Of a DNA stretch of 41,380 nucleotides, positions 30,142 to 40,300 are shown one piece after another (the first letter of the stretch is position 1; every line of letters starts with the position of its first letter). The notes under the pieces are model-generated. The model ran no database searches and was not told the DNA's origin. It was given only the letters and a program-made list of their open reading frames with translations. The DNA is from Candidatus Aminicenantota bacterium. Lineage in GTDB: Bacteria > Acidobacteriota > Aminicenantia > UBA2199. The translations under genes and the position numbers were made by a program. The DNA lies in assembly GCA_011772425.1 (NCBI GenBank), contig WVZO01000239.1:1-41380 (forward strand), written 5' to 3'.

Positions 30142-31782
30142 TTATATTTTTTTGCTTATTCTTCTTCGTTCCTCGTCCCTTACCTCTCTTCTCAGGAGTT
30201 TGCCCACCTTGGATTTTGGCAGCATATCCCTGAATTCCAGGTAATGGGGCACTTTATAAGGAGCCAGCCTGTCCCTGCACCATTTTGTCAACTGGTACCC
30301 GCTGACACCCCTTACATCTTCCTTAAGCACGACAATTGCCTTGATACGTTCACCCACCCTGGGGTCCGGGACACCTACCACACATGCACCGATGACAGCC
30401 TTATGGTCCTGTAATACAGCCTCAATTTCAGAGCATGATACGCGGTAGCCCTTGTACTTTATGATGTCGGCACTTCTATCCACATAGACCAGTTGACCGT
30501 CGCTGTTCATCTTGACATAATCATTCATCCGGTACCAGGTTTTCCCGTCTATCTCCACGTACGACAGGGCAGTTTCTTTAGGCTTTTTCCAATAACTTGT
30601 GGAAATATATTGGGATGTAACCAATAACTCCCCGGGTGTGCCCGGCTGGACTTCTTCTAAAGTCTCCGGGTCTACAATCAAGGTCTCCCTGGACGGCAGC
30701 GGCACGCCGATGGTTCCCGGCACAGGTTCCCGGTCCAGGGGGCTCATAGCGGTAAAGCCAACCTCTGTTGACCCGTATACCTGGTAAATGGGTACATGGA
30801 ATTTCTCTTTCCACCGTTTGAATACCTCCAAAGGAAGTACATCTCCGCCGCTCCAGCAGTACTTCAGGGAATTTAGATCAAATTGGTCCAGCCTGTCATT
30901 TTCCAAAATCATCCGGTAAAGGGTAGGGGCACCAAGAAAGAGAGTTCCTTTGTACCTATGTATGGCTGCCAGGATTGAGTCCACCTGCGGGATGGGCATC
31001 AATACCGCGGTATTTCCCCTGGTTAAAACCATTCCCAGGATAACCCCCTGTGACATCTGATGGAAAAGAGGGCTGACCATTATAAACACCTCTTTTCCAT
31101 CGGAAATATAACCTTCGCCTACATCTCTAATCTCGTTGACAAAGGACACGATACCGGTATGGGTGGAAATGCAGCCCTTGGGAAAACCAGTGGTCCCGCC
31201 GGTGTAGAGTATATAGCCCAGATGTTCTTTTGGATTGATCTCAAGTTTAGGCGGCTGAGCCGGATATTTTTTGATCAGCTTCTTAAAGGAATGTACATTA
31301 TTACTCTTTTCCACAGAACCCCTGGGCACCAGGTCAAATAAAGCACCGAATACCTTCTTATATAAAGGGAGCAAATCAACATAATTTGTAACAATAACCC
31401 ACTTCAAGCAGGTCATGGAGAATACCTCTTTAATATATCTAAAGTTTGTATCCTGGCATAAGACCGTTTCTGCCCCGGAATCGTTGATTAGATATTTTAT
31501 TTCATGAGGGGTGTAGATAGGAGAAACCGGGACCGGAACCGCCCCCACCCGCTGGGCCGCGAAATACCCGATAATAAACTGGGGACAGTTGGAAATATAA
31601 AGCATAACTTTGTGGTTTTTCCTGACACCTAAATCAAATAATGCGGTGGCAAATCTATCCACCAAGCTTTTTATCTCTATATAGGAGAATTTCTCTCCAA
31701 GATATACGATGGCGGTGTTGTCCGGGTATTTCGCGCACGCCCTCTCAAAACCGTCGATTACCAGCTCGTCGTATTTTCCCAT
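30142..31782 (-). CDS. AMP-dependent acyl-CoA ligase (ANL family)
   Basis: This 546-aa enzyme activates a carboxylic acid with ATP and joins it to CoA. It shows YTGGTTGFPKG (193-203, ATP loop), YGSTEVGFTAMSP (A5), the YKGYRVSCSEIE hinge (A8) and, near the C-terminus, KSKVGKLLRRE with the catalytic Lys. It is the last gene of the minus-strand ABC importer operon, 20 bp after the livF-type gene. In such operons the ligase traps the imported acid as a CoA ester; an aromatic, branched or fatty acid are all possible. There is no signal peptide. Specificity cannot be read from the sequence. Confidence 0.9.
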   Translation of the reverse strand: MGKYDELVIDGFERACAKYPDNTAIVYLGEKFSYIEIKSLVDRFATALFDLGVRKNHKVMLYISNCPQFIIGYFAAQRVGAVPVPVSPIYTPHEIKYLINDSGAETVLCQDTNFRYIKEVFSMTCLKWVIVTNYVDLLPLYKKVFGALFDLVPRGSVEKSNNVHSFKKLIKKYPAQPPKLEINPKEHLGYILYTGGTTGFPKGCISTHTGIVSFVNEIRDVGEGYISDGKEVFIMVSPLFHQMSQGVILGMVLTRGNTAVLMPIPQVDSILAAIHRYKGTLFLGAPTLYRMILENDRLDQFDLNSLKYCWSGGDVLPLEVFKRWKEKFHVPIYQVYGSTEVGFTAMSPLDREPVPGTIGVPLPSRETLIVDPETLEEVQPGTPGELLVTSQYISTSYWKKPKETALSYVEIDGKTWYRMNDYVKMNSDGQLVYVDRSADIIKYKGYRVSCSEIEAVLQDHKAVIGACVVGVPDPRVGERIKAIVVLKEDVRGVSGYQLTKWCRDRLAPYKVPHYLEFRDMLPKSKVGKLLRREVRDEERRRISKKI

Positions 31783-31802
31783 AACAATCTCCTCAATCGG
31801 TA

Positions 31803-32558
31803 TTAAATTCCAAAGTATGCGGATTTTACATCCGGGTTGTCCATCAGCTCTTTGGAAGTTCCTTGCAGCACGACTCCCCCGTTTTCCAGCACATAACCCT
31901 GATCGATAATAGGCAGGATAGGTCTGGCATATTGCTCGGCGATTAGCAGAGTAACTCCTGTTTGCGCGTTGATGTCCCTGATTGCTTTGACAAGCGTTTG
32001 CTCCAGTTTTGGGCTCAGTCCCAGCAGGGGTTCATCCAACAGCAGCAGCCTGGGCTGGGCCATCAGGGCCCTGCCGATAGCCAGCATCTGCTGTTCCCCA
32101 CCACTGAGAAAACCACCGGGCCTTTTTTTTAATTCTTTTAGTGCCGGAAAAATAGTAAAAACATAGTCAAGTGTCTGCTTCGCCTGTTCCCGTGCAGCCA
32201 GGATGCCGCCGATCTTCAGGTTCTCTAATACAGTGCTTTCAGCAAAGATCCTGCGCCGCTCCGGGCAGAGGATAATCCCTTTCTTTGCCCTGTCACTGGG
32301 TTCCATGGATATGATGTTTTTCCCGTCATAATAGATGCTGCCAAGAACAGTAATTTTTTCCCCACCTCTCATTTCCTCCTTTTTCTTCTGGTCCAGGATT
32401 ATCCCGGAAATGGTATACATTATCGTGGATTTCCCGGCGCTGTTGGCCCCGAAAATCCCGGTTATTTTTCCCTCCTGGCAGTGAAGCGTTACATTATTAA
32501 TGGCCAGTGCATTTTCATAAAAAACCATCAGGTCGTTGATTTCCAATAAGGCGGTCAT
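31803..32558 (-). CDS. ABC importer ATPase (LivF type)
   Basis: This 251-aa nucleotide-binding subunit of a hydrophobic-amino-acid/carboxylate (HAAT) ABC importer has Walker A GANSAGKST (~34-42; Ser replaces the usual Gly within the variable part), signature LSGGEQQMLAIGRAL and Walker B LLLLDEPLLGLSP. LivF-type features include ILCPERRRIFAESTVLENL. It starts inside the livG stop (4-nt overlap, ATGA), so the two ATPases are made together. Confidence 0.9.
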   Translation of the reverse strand: MTALLEINDLMVFYENALAINNVTLHCQEGKITGIFGANSAGKSTIMYTISGIILDQKKKEEMRGGEKITVLGSIYYDGKNIISMEPSDRAKKGIILCPERRRIFAESTVLENLKIGGILAAREQAKQTLDYVFTIFPALKELKKRPGGFLSGGEQQMLAIGRALMAQPRLLLLDEPLLGLSPKLEQTLVKAIRDINAQTGVTLLIAEQYARPILPIIDQGYVLENGGVVLQGTSKELMDNPDVKSAYFGI

Positions 32559-33310
32559 GATATTTCCGTCCCGATATAAGCCTCTTTAACCTCTTGATTT
32601 TCCATGATTTCCCCTGGTCTCCCTTCGGCAATCTTTTCACCGAAATTCATTACCATCACCCGGTTGGTTAGTCTGAAAAGTTCTCTTAACCGATGTTCGA
32701 TCATCATCATGGTGATACCTTCCTTCTGCAGCTTTTCCAGGAGGGGAATCATAGAGGCTATCTCTGACATGCTGAGACCTGAGAAGATTTCATCACATAT
32801 AATGACTTCAGGTTTAAGAGCGATGCACCTGCCCATTTCAAGACGTTTGAGATACCCCAGAGGCAGCGAACTGGCAGGTTTATAGGGAACGCGGGCATCA
32901 CGCTCAAATCCCAGCTCTTCCAAAATATCTATGGCTACCGTATCCCTGTCACCGAATTTCCCGCCCCTGGTTCCCTGGACACGGGGTGAATTTAAAGGAA
33001 CCACTAGGTTTTTATAGGCAGGAAGAGTGTGATATGGCCTCATTACCTGGAAAGTCCTGGTGAGGCCGAGATTGGTAATTTTATATGGGGCTAACCCAGT
33101 AATATCCTTACTTTTGAAAAAAATCTTTCCTGTATTGGCGCTAACAAAGCCTGTGATCAGGTTCACCAGTGTGGTTTTCCCAGACCCGTTGGGGCCAATC
33201 ACTCCCAGGACTTCACCTTTATACAATTTAAGGCTTACATTGCACACTGCCTTAATGCCACCAAATGATTTACTGATACCTTTAACTTCAAGAATCGGCG
33301 ATTCGCTCAT
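32555..33310 (-). CDS. ABC importer ATPase (LivG type)
   Basis: This 251-aa second ATPase of the importer has Walker A GPNGSGKTT, the LivG-typical insert GLTRTFQVMRPYHTLPAYKNLVV, and Walker B VIICDEIFSGLS. The signature motif is unusual: LPLGYLKRLEMGR instead of the LSYGQQRRLEIAR seen in most LivG proteins, so both the Ser and the Gln are changed. It starts 2 bp after the livM stop. It pairs with the LivF-type protein to drive uptake. Confidence 0.88.
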   Translation of the reverse strand: MSESPILEVKGISKSFGGIKAVCNVSLKLYKGEVLGVIGPNGSGKTTLVNLITGFVSANTGKIFFKSKDITGLAPYKITNLGLTRTFQVMRPYHTLPAYKNLVVPLNSPRVQGTRGGKFGDRDTVAIDILEELGFERDARVPYKPASSLPLGYLKRLEMGRCIALKPEVIICDEIFSGLSMSEIASMIPLLEKLQKEGITMMMIEHRLRELFRLTNRVMVMNFGEKIAEGRPGEIMENQEVKEAYIGTEIS

Positions 33311-33312
33311 GT

Positions 33313-34326
33313 TTAAAGCTCTTCCCAGCGTTCGAACTGGTGGTATTTACGTTTGAAATAGTTAAACAGCCCTTCAGGCTTATAGACCATGAATCCGATC
33401 AATATCACGCAATAGAGGACCACCCTGAGCTGTCCGAACCCGCGTAATGCTTCGGACAGGGGGGTTAAAATAAGGGCCCCTAGAACCGGGCCGGCCAGGG
33501 AGCCCATTCCTCCCATCACACTGGCAGCGATGGGCAGTATAGAGAAATCCATGGCAAAAAGCGACACCCCTAACCAGCCGTAAAGGTGGCTCAGGTAGGC
33601 CCCGCCAAAACAGCCGATTAACGCGGCGATGAACACTGCCGCGGCCTTGTACCTGGTGATATTGATACCAGAGGCCTTGACTGCTTGTTCGTTATCTTTT
33701 ATGCCCCGCAAGATAAGACCGAAGTCCTCTTTGACCAATCTTCTTATGGCAAATAAAAAGATTAAAAGGATTGCCAGTACCAGGTATTGTTCAATCCAGA
33801 TGTTGGGAAAGATTGACAGGGCACTGATACCTTCTGTTCCCCCGAACGCATTAAGGGCCACGATGATATGGACCGCAAATAAGGGGAACATAAAGCTGAC
33901 AATGGCAAAATAAATACCTCGCAATCTCAGGCAAGGCAGTAGACACAGCGTACAAATGAATGCTCCTCCCACTGCAGCGATGGGAATAGAAAAAAGTGCT
34001 GGCAGTCCCAACTTTGCATCCAGGAGACCGGAGATGTAGCCGCCGGTCCCGATAAAGAGTGCACCGCCCAGGCAGACAAGCCCCACCCAACTGGCCAAAA
34101 AATCAAAACCCAAAGCCAGCAGCGCATAGATGCAAGCACCGCATAAAACTTTCTGCCAGTACATATCCAACACCAGGGGTAACAGCAGCAGACCCACCAG
34201 GAAGAGTGCTCCGGGTAGGAGCAAATAGGCCATTTCTCGCCATGAAGAAAGGCCATACAGGCCTTCGCTTCTGACTTTAATGCTCCTGTCCAGTCTCTTT
34301 TTTCGCCGTTCTACCTTCTTCATCAT
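33313..34326 (-). CDS. ABC importer permease (LivM type)
   Basis: This 337-aa inner-membrane permease has a basic N-terminus (about 35 residues) and then 8-10 helices. It carries the family cytoplasmic loop FGLILRGIKDNEQAVKASGI (EAA-like, contacts the ATPases) and the C-terminal MGGMGSLAGPVLGALILTPL typical of LivM. Its start lies within a tgatgaatgatgag repeat between it and the livH gene, so the exact first Met is uncertain (two adjacent ATGs). Confidence 0.9.
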   Translation of the reverse strand: MMKKVERRKKRLDRSIKVRSEGLYGLSSWREMAYLLLPGALFLVGLLLLPLVLDMYWQKVLCGACIYALLALGFDFLASWVGLVCLGGALFIGTGGYISGLLDAKLGLPALFSIPIAAVGGAFICTLCLLPCLRLRGIYFAIVSFMFPLFAVHIIVALNAFGGTEGISALSIFPNIWIEQYLVLAILLIFLFAIRRLVKEDFGLILRGIKDNEQAVKASGINITRYKAAAVFIAALIGCFGGAYLSHLYGWLGVSLFAMDFSILPIAASVMGGMGSLAGPVLGALILTPLSEALRGFGQLRVVLYCVILIGFMVYKPEGLFNYFKRKYHQFERWEEL

Positions 34327-34352
34327 TCATCACTCATCATTCATCATTCATT

Positions 34353-35237
34353 TTAAACTCGATCCTCAAGTTCTTTTTGTTTTCCCAGCAGGCCGGAAGG
34401 TTTGAACAGGAGTATCAGGATTATGGTTCCTATTAACACAACCGATTCCCATACTGCCCCGAACAGGGAGGTGCTGATTTTGGTGGCGAATCCAATGGCA
34501 AAGGCAGCTAAGATTGAGCCTGTCCAGCTGCCAAGACCGCCGACGATACATATGGCAAGAGCGTGAATCAGGACTTTGTACCCTGCTTCGGCAGTGACAT
34601 TGCCAAGAGGTAGGATCGTCACCGCAGCCAATCCGGCCAGGGCAGAACCGACAGCCAGGGATATCATTGCGGTTCGATCGGAATTGATGCCCAGCATCAT
34701 GGCAGCCTGTTCGTCCTGGGCGATAGCTCTAAGGGATAAACCGATCCTGGTATGGTGGGTAAAGACCCACAGCAATAGAGCTATTGCCAGTCCTATTCCC
34801 AGGATGATGAGTCTCTGGAAATCCACAAATATACCGAATATATTTACTTTTCCTTCGACAAATGGCGGCAGTACATAAAATGGTCCGATAAAGCCTTTGA
34901 ACCCCCCGATGCCTTGCATACGCAAGCCTTCCAGTATTATCAAGCCCACTGCAAAAGAGGCGATGATCTCTGATGTGGGCATGCCCCTCAGGCGTATAAG
35001 TATGACGCGATAAATAAAAAGACCGATCATTGCGGCGATTACCAGGGAGAAAAGGATGGCAAGTAAATAATTTATTTTCAAGTCGTTTATAAACGTCCAT
35101 GTCAAAAATCCCACCAGGACATATATAGAGCCATGAGCAAAATTGGGTACCCTGCTTACTCCATAAACCAGGGTAAATCCGACGGCTATAAGGGCTAAGG
35201 TGACGCTGTTAATTGTTCCGTATATTAATATGTCCAT
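34353..35237 (-). CDS. ABC importer permease (LivH type)
   Basis: This 294-aa first permease of the importer starts MDILIYGTINSVTLALIAVG and has the LivH signature RVPNFAHGSIYVLVGFLTW, the loop IGLSLRAIAQDEQAAMMLGI and the end CIVGGLGSWTGSILAAFAIG. It is predicted to have eight helices. It is 45 bp after the binding-protein gene. No strong ribosome binding site is visible. Confidence 0.9.
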   Translation of the reverse strand: MDILIYGTINSVTLALIAVGFTLVYGVSRVPNFAHGSIYVLVGFLTWTFINDLKINYLLAILFSLVIAAMIGLFIYRVILIRLRGMPTSEIIASFAVGLIILEGLRMQGIGGFKGFIGPFYVLPPFVEGKVNIFGIFVDFQRLIILGIGLAIALLLWVFTHHTRIGLSLRAIAQDEQAAMMLGINSDRTAMISLAVGSALAGLAAVTILPLGNVTAEAGYKVLIHALAICIVGGLGSWTGSILAAFAIGFATKISTSLFGAVWESVVLIGTIILILLFKPSGLLGKQKELEDRV

Positions 35238-35282
35238 TGAAAACCGGTTGCCCTGCCGGGGCAGTTGTCAGGTTATCCACCA

Positions 35283-36593
35283 TCAAAGTGTTTTCAACCA
35301 GGGGGGCATCTTTATTTCACCGGTTGCAGCAGCTTTAGGAAAGATACAGACTCTTTTTCCATCCTGCCATTGTACCCAACACCCCAGTACGCTCTTGTTG
35401 GGGTCATAGCCATAGATTACCTGGTGATTTTTATCGAACCTGATTACGCCGCGAACAGCCGGGAGATTACTTTTCTCCAGGGCAGATCTAAGCGCATCTT
35501 TATTGAGAGTTCCAGCCCTCTCAATGGCATCTTTTATAAGATACAGGCTCTCATAACAGCTGACGCACCCGGTGCTTCGAGGCTCCACGTTCCACCTTTT
35601 CTTATAGGCGTTATAGAATTTCATGGTCCCGGGCATTACATTGCCGGGTACATTGCCGGTCTCTGAGATAGTAACGACAGTATATGCACCTTTGCCGTTG
35701 GTGGCATCCCAGAAGCCAGGGTCTTCCGCGGCCCCTATAAAGCCGATTGGCAAGGCAGGTACCTCCATATCACTCCACTGCTTTAAGAGAATAGAGGTTT
35801 CCGGTGCATAGGCCCATATGAATAGGACTTGTGCCCCTGATTTTTTACACTCAATCAACATGGTTGAATAATCGGTGGTACCAATGGGGTGCTTGTCTTT
35901 ACCCACAATTTTCCAACCGTCTTTTGCAGCCAGGTCTTCAACTATTCCAGCAGCTTTGCGGCACATGAGGCTGTCGTCTATAGAGATGAAAATCTTATCG
36001 AAACCGAACGTTTCCTTGATTTGGTGAAGCAAATCGAGCCCTTCTTTGATATACGCTTTAACACTGCCGCTTACCCTGAAGGAGTTTTTGTACTTTTCGG
36101 GGTTACCAGCCACCTTTTTATCCCAACTAGGCGTGTAGCAGCCAATAGATACGATATCCAGCGTATCGTACCTGGCATATAGGTCCATAGCTGCCATCCC
36201 GGCCTCTGACAGACAGGGACCACCCACGATCAGATCTACTTTCTTTTGTAAAATCAATTTTTCGATAGCCAGGAGGACTTCGTTGGTGGGTACACCCGGT
36301 TCCAGGTCACGGGTGTCGATTATTTCAAGTTTAAGGGGACGTTTTACCCCACCTACATTGACTCCACCAGCAGCGTTAATTTCCTCTGCGGCCAGGATCA
36401 TGCCCCGCTCTCCATTTTGACCGTATGCGCTGGCCCGGGGTACTGGAGCCCCCAGGATTATTGGGCTAACTGTCTTTTGTTCATTAGAATCTCTGGTTTC
36501 ATCTTTGGATGAGCACCCGATAAAGACCACCCAGGATAATAAGGTTTGTAGAATAAGAAGAAAACATGCGAATTTAAATGAATTTTTTTTCAT
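35283..36593 (-). CDS. Periplasmic binding lipoprotein of the HAAT importer (LivK/Peripla_BP_6 type)
   Basis: This 436-aa protein has a lipoprotein signal with the lipid-bearing Cys27 (VVFIGCSSKDE), so it is anchored in the membrane and captures the substrate. The mature part is a Peripla_BP_6 two-lobe fold: PRASAYGQNGERGMILAAEEINAAGGV (ligand-pocket start), VDLIVGGPCLSEAGMAAMDL, GTTDYSTMLIECKKSGAQVL and a C-terminal lobe with FDKNHQVIYGYDPN. It is the first gene of the operon. Its promoter ends only nine bases before the ATG and no ribosome binding site is seen. The ligand may be an organic acid, given the ligase in the operon, rather than an amino acid. Confidence 0.9.
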   Translation of the reverse strand: MKKNSFKFACFLLILQTLLSWVVFIGCSSKDETRDSNEQKTVSPIILGAPVPRASAYGQNGERGMILAAEEINAAGGVNVGGVKRPLKLEIIDTRDLEPGVPTNEVLLAIEKLILQKKVDLIVGGPCLSEAGMAAMDLYARYDTLDIVSIGCYTPSWDKKVAGNPEKYKNSFRVSGSVKAYIKEGLDLLHQIKETFGFDKIFISIDDSLMCRKAAGIVEDLAAKDGWKIVGKDKHPIGTTDYSTMLIECKKSGAQVLFIWAYAPETSILLKQWSDMEVPALPIGFIGAAEDPGFWDATNGKGAYTVVTISETGNVPGNVMPGTMKFYNAYKKRWNVEPRSTGCVSCYESLYLIKDAIERAGTLNKDALRSALEKSNLPAVRGVIRFDKNHQVIYGYDPNKSVLGCWVQWQDGKRVCIFPKAAATGEIKMPPWLKTL

Positions 36594-36602
36594 TGCTTAA
36601 TA

Positions 36603-36631
36603 ATGTTACTATTTAAGTACGAAGTTGTCAA
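36603..36631 (-). promoter_or_regulatory. Promoter of the importer/ligase operon
   Basis: Minus strand TTGACA (36631-36626), 17-bp spacer, TAACAT (36608-36603). The transcript would start within a few bases of the ATG at 36593, implying a very short or absent leader. Confidence 0.6.
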
Positions 36632-36651
36632 GTAAGAGAAAAGGTGTCAAG

Positions 36652-36749
36652 AGAAAAGGTGTCAGGCAAGGAAAAATCCGTTTTGACGTTTTGACGCACC
36701 GTGCTGGTTTTTTAAAAAAAAAATAAAAAAAATTACCGGGCACTTTAAA
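36652..36749 (+). repeat. ~100-bp direct repeat, copy 1 (copy 2 at 41274-41380)
   Basis: The stretch from agaaaaggtgtcaggcaagg to the end ccgggcactttaaa matches 41274-41380 almost base for base. The differences are a 4-bp insertion (atgc) and a few bases in the T/A-rich middle of copy 2. It contains ttttgacgttttgacg and the palindrome gcaccgtgc. It lies between the divergent importer operon and the large secreted-protein gene. Confidence 0.9.
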
Positions 36750-37141
36750 ATATTTCTTTTTGATGCTATAATTAGCAACAAAAGGAAATATTATGAGATA
36801 CCTGGAATTATAAGGAACACTTTAAAGATTTTGTTTTGTTTTCGTTGAAGGACATCAAAAAGATTGATCCTACCTTCTCAATTTAAAGGAACTGTCAAGA
36901 GAGATCGAACCCTTTCTCATCAAAAAAAAGGATACTGCAAAAGTAGAGCTTTTCAATGAATTCATAAAATCACTTTAAGAGAACCTGGAACGGATTATGG
37001 AAATAAAAAATAGGATAGTAGGATAGGAGGATGTGGACAGGCAAAAAAATTCGTTTTTCCTTCTTCCCAGCTCTTGAATTTTCTAGTTTCTTTCCTTGAA
37101 CCTTTTCTTTTGACCTGGGGGAAAAAATATTCATTCATCTG
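36750..37141. other. Intergenic stretch with a gene remnant
   Basis: AT-rich, without an intact gene. It holds the broken coding remnant at 36818-36978. The rest, including the tataggagg words near 37015, shows nothing I can name. Confidence 0.5.
36818..36978 (+). pseudogene. Short frameshifted gene remnant
   Basis: Two adjoining frames give protein-like sequence: HFKDFVLFSLKDIKKIDPTF (36818-36883), then after a -1 shift NLKELSREIEPFLIKKKDTA and onward to EFIKSL before TAA at 36976-36978. Together they look like the last ~55 residues of a helical protein whose 5' part is gone. I cannot name the family. Confidence 0.4.
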
Positions 37142-37170
37142 TTGACTATCTCTAATATTTCCGCTAATAT
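37142..37170 (+). promoter_or_regulatory. Sigma70-type promoter of the leader ORF/secreted-protein unit
   Basis: TTGACT (37142-37147), 17-bp spacer, TAATAT (37165-37170). The transcript would start near 37177, about 80 nt before the 29-aa leader ORF. Confidence 0.7.
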
Positions 37171-37255
37171 ACTATTATGAAAGAAAAACGACTTTCATAT
37201 CATTTTTTACTACCTGGAAAAGGAAAAATAAGTGGCTTAAGGAGGTTTTTCATTT

Positions 37256-37345
37256 ATGCGATGTAAAAAAAGTAAAGAAGGGAAAAACGATTTTCCTATA
37301 AGTTTTACAATACGCAATAAACCAGGAGGTAACAGGAAAAAATGA
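37256..37345 (+). CDS. 29-aa leader ORF coupled to the secreted protein
   Basis: ATG 37256 is preceded by AAGGAGG (37239-37245). The 29-residue product begins MRCKKSKEGKNDFPISFTI and ends GGNRKK; it is basic and has no homologue I recognise. Its TGA overlaps the ATG of the next gene (ATGA), and the second gene's own AGGAGGT lies inside the leader ORF. This is a classic set-up for translational coupling. It may be a regulatory leader rather than a functional peptide. Confidence 0.5.
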   Translation: MRCKKSKEGKNDFPISFTIRNKPGGNRKK

Positions 37346-40300
37346 TACCTAAAATTTCCAAAATCAGAAAATATAATAGCTTTTTAATGGTTTTATTAAA
37401 TATCACACTGGTGATGGCTATTTTTGGTAGAGATATGGATTATGCCCGGAATCAGGACGAAAAGGGAGATCCGCTTCTCCATCGATATGTATCAGACATT
37501 GAAATTTCACCTAACTTTAAAAATGACAGAACAGTATTTTCAGTTTTGCACAAAAGCGGCATATACAAATCGACCAATGCAGGAAATAGTTGGGTTCCTG
37601 TCCACAATGGATTCCCAAACCTGGATGTTTGTGATATTTCGATCTCGCCAGACTTTGCCAATGATAAGACGGTAATGGCTTTGACAACGACATATGACCC
37701 GAATAATTTTGGTTATTTGATGGTGACCCGGGACGGTGGTCAGTCATGGCAAGAGCGGGCACAATTTCAAGGCTTGCGTGAGGGAATGATTGCCTTTTCA
37801 CCAAATGCTGCAAATGATAACACCATATTCTTTTTTAATTTATACAGCGGTTATGTGAAAATATCAACAGATATGGGAAATTCCTGGCCATTCAATCCGG
37901 ATTACAGCTTTCCCGGAGGAGGAATTAATGCTGTATGCTTTTCGCCTAACTATGCCAATGATAATACGATATTGGTTTCAACAGGTGCATCTACTGCAGG
38001 AGGTGGACTTTACGAATCTAATGATAAAGGACTAACATGGGAAAGGATTTCACGGCAGCTGGTCTGTAACTGGTGGACTGATGAATCCCTGGAAACCATA
38101 TCAATTTCACCGAACTTCCATTCGGATAACACCCTATTCGCAGCCCTGGTAGACGGTTTTGCAGGAACTATCGGTATTTGGAGAACGACTGACAATGGCA
38201 CAAACTGGGATTATCTTCTCCTGGACATTTGGGGAGGTGGAACCACAGGACTGACAAATCGCGGAATAAGCTCCATGGTCATTTCGCCTGATTTTTTAAA
38301 CGATAACACACTTTTTTTGGGCACGGCAGTCGGGGTATATGTTTCTACAGATCAAGCAGAAAGCTGGTCAGCGATAAATAATGGCCTGGAAAATTTAAGT
38401 ATCGAAACCATGGTGATCTCCCCGGGTTTTTCTAAAGATAAAACCTTGTTTGCAGGGACCCACAGAGGCATCTTCAAGTCAACAAATGGCGGCACATTAT
38501 GGATTCAGGCCAGCACGGGTTTACCAGGAAGCACACTTATGAATGTTAGTAATGATCCTTATTTTATAGACACGCTGCCTTCTATTGCGGCTGATAGAAA
38601 TGGAGCAGTACATGTTATCTGGATGGGTACCCACGTTTCTTCCGGGTCTCCGGACGGCGTCGCAACAGACGTCATGTATACAAAAAAAACAGGCGATACA
38701 TTTGAAGAACCAATAATGATTACAGTCCCCACGGAGTATTATTCAAAAGAATTAAGCCTGGCAATAGACAACGATGGCTTTGTGCACATCGCTTTTTTAA
38801 GAATGCAAGACCAACTGGGCGCTTCAGGTGATCTTTATTATGTAAATAACAAAAACGGTTCTTTTGAAAACCCGCAATTGTTAGTTGGAGATGGTTGGTG
38901 GGAATATGCATACAGACCTACCATTGCTATTGATTATACAGGTATAGTACATATCGTATTTTATAAAGGTGCCGTATACTATATAAATAATTCGTCCGGT
39001 TCTTTTGGAGACCTTGTAGAAATTGTTGAGAGCGGCGTTGATCCGGATCTGGTTGTAGATGATAAAGGTGGCATCCACATAGTATACAGGAACAATGCAA
39101 ATATTTTTTACATGAAAGGTTTTAACGGTATCTTCGAGAGTCCAATTAAGGTTGCCTCTGATGCATGGGGTGATCAGGCTGCAATCTCTGTTGGTAAATC
39201 TGCCAATGCACATATAGTGTATACAAATAGAAATCGATATATTCGCTATATTAATAATGTCGGGGGGTCTTTCAATGAAAATGTAAATGTAGGATGGGGC
39301 AATCATCCATGGATTGTTGTTGATGAGCGAGAGGTTGCTCACATTGTTTATAATCAAGTTTCGGAAAACATGTATGCGCATAATGCCGGGGGAACATTCC
39401 AATCAATACAAATCAACCGGACTATGCCAAGTTATGGAGGTGCCCGTGGTGGTTATAAATTTGTAACATTATCATCGGATAATTTTATTCATACTGTGTT
39501 TCAAGCCCAGGCTAACAAGATTTTCTCAGAACTTGACCACGATATCTTCTACGCAAAGTTCCCAGCAGAATGGAATTACACTACCCCTGGGACTCCATCC
39601 ATAAACTTGAATAGAACTATTCTAAATTTTGGTGCAACAGTAGGTGGAAAAAGTACCGGTTCACAGTCATTTATGATTAGCAACAGCGGTGCCGGGACAC
39701 TGAACTGGTCGGTAATGGCTGATAGAAACTGGCTGAGCTGCACACCGACATCAGGGGTTGATCCTGGTTCTGTTGCTGTTTCGGTAGATCCGGTGGGACT
39801 TTCGAAAGGAACTTATACAGGCAGTATTAAAGTCGCTGATCCCAATGCTTCAAACACTCCACAGAGTATTTCAGTTACATTGACAGTATACAGCGGCGGA
39901 GCAACCCAGGTTCCTTTCGGACAATTTGCAACCCCGGAACACGGCTCTACAGTCAGCGGCAGCATTGCTGTTACGGGCTGGGTACTTGATGATATCGGAG
40001 TTGAAAGCGTAAAAATATATCGTGGAGAAGTTGGGAATCTTGTTTTTATTGGGAATGCCGTATTTGTTGAAGGGGCAAGGCCCGATGTGGAACAGGCCTA
40101 TCCCGGTTATCCCAATAACTACAAATCCGGTTGGGGGTATATGATGCTGACAAATTTCCTCCCTAACAGTGGTAATGGAACATTCAAAATTCATGCAATA
40201 GCTGCAGACATTGAAGGCCATCAGGTAACATTGGGCACAAAAACCATTACTTGCGACAATGCAAATGCCGTGAAACCCTTCGGGGCAATAGACACACCCG

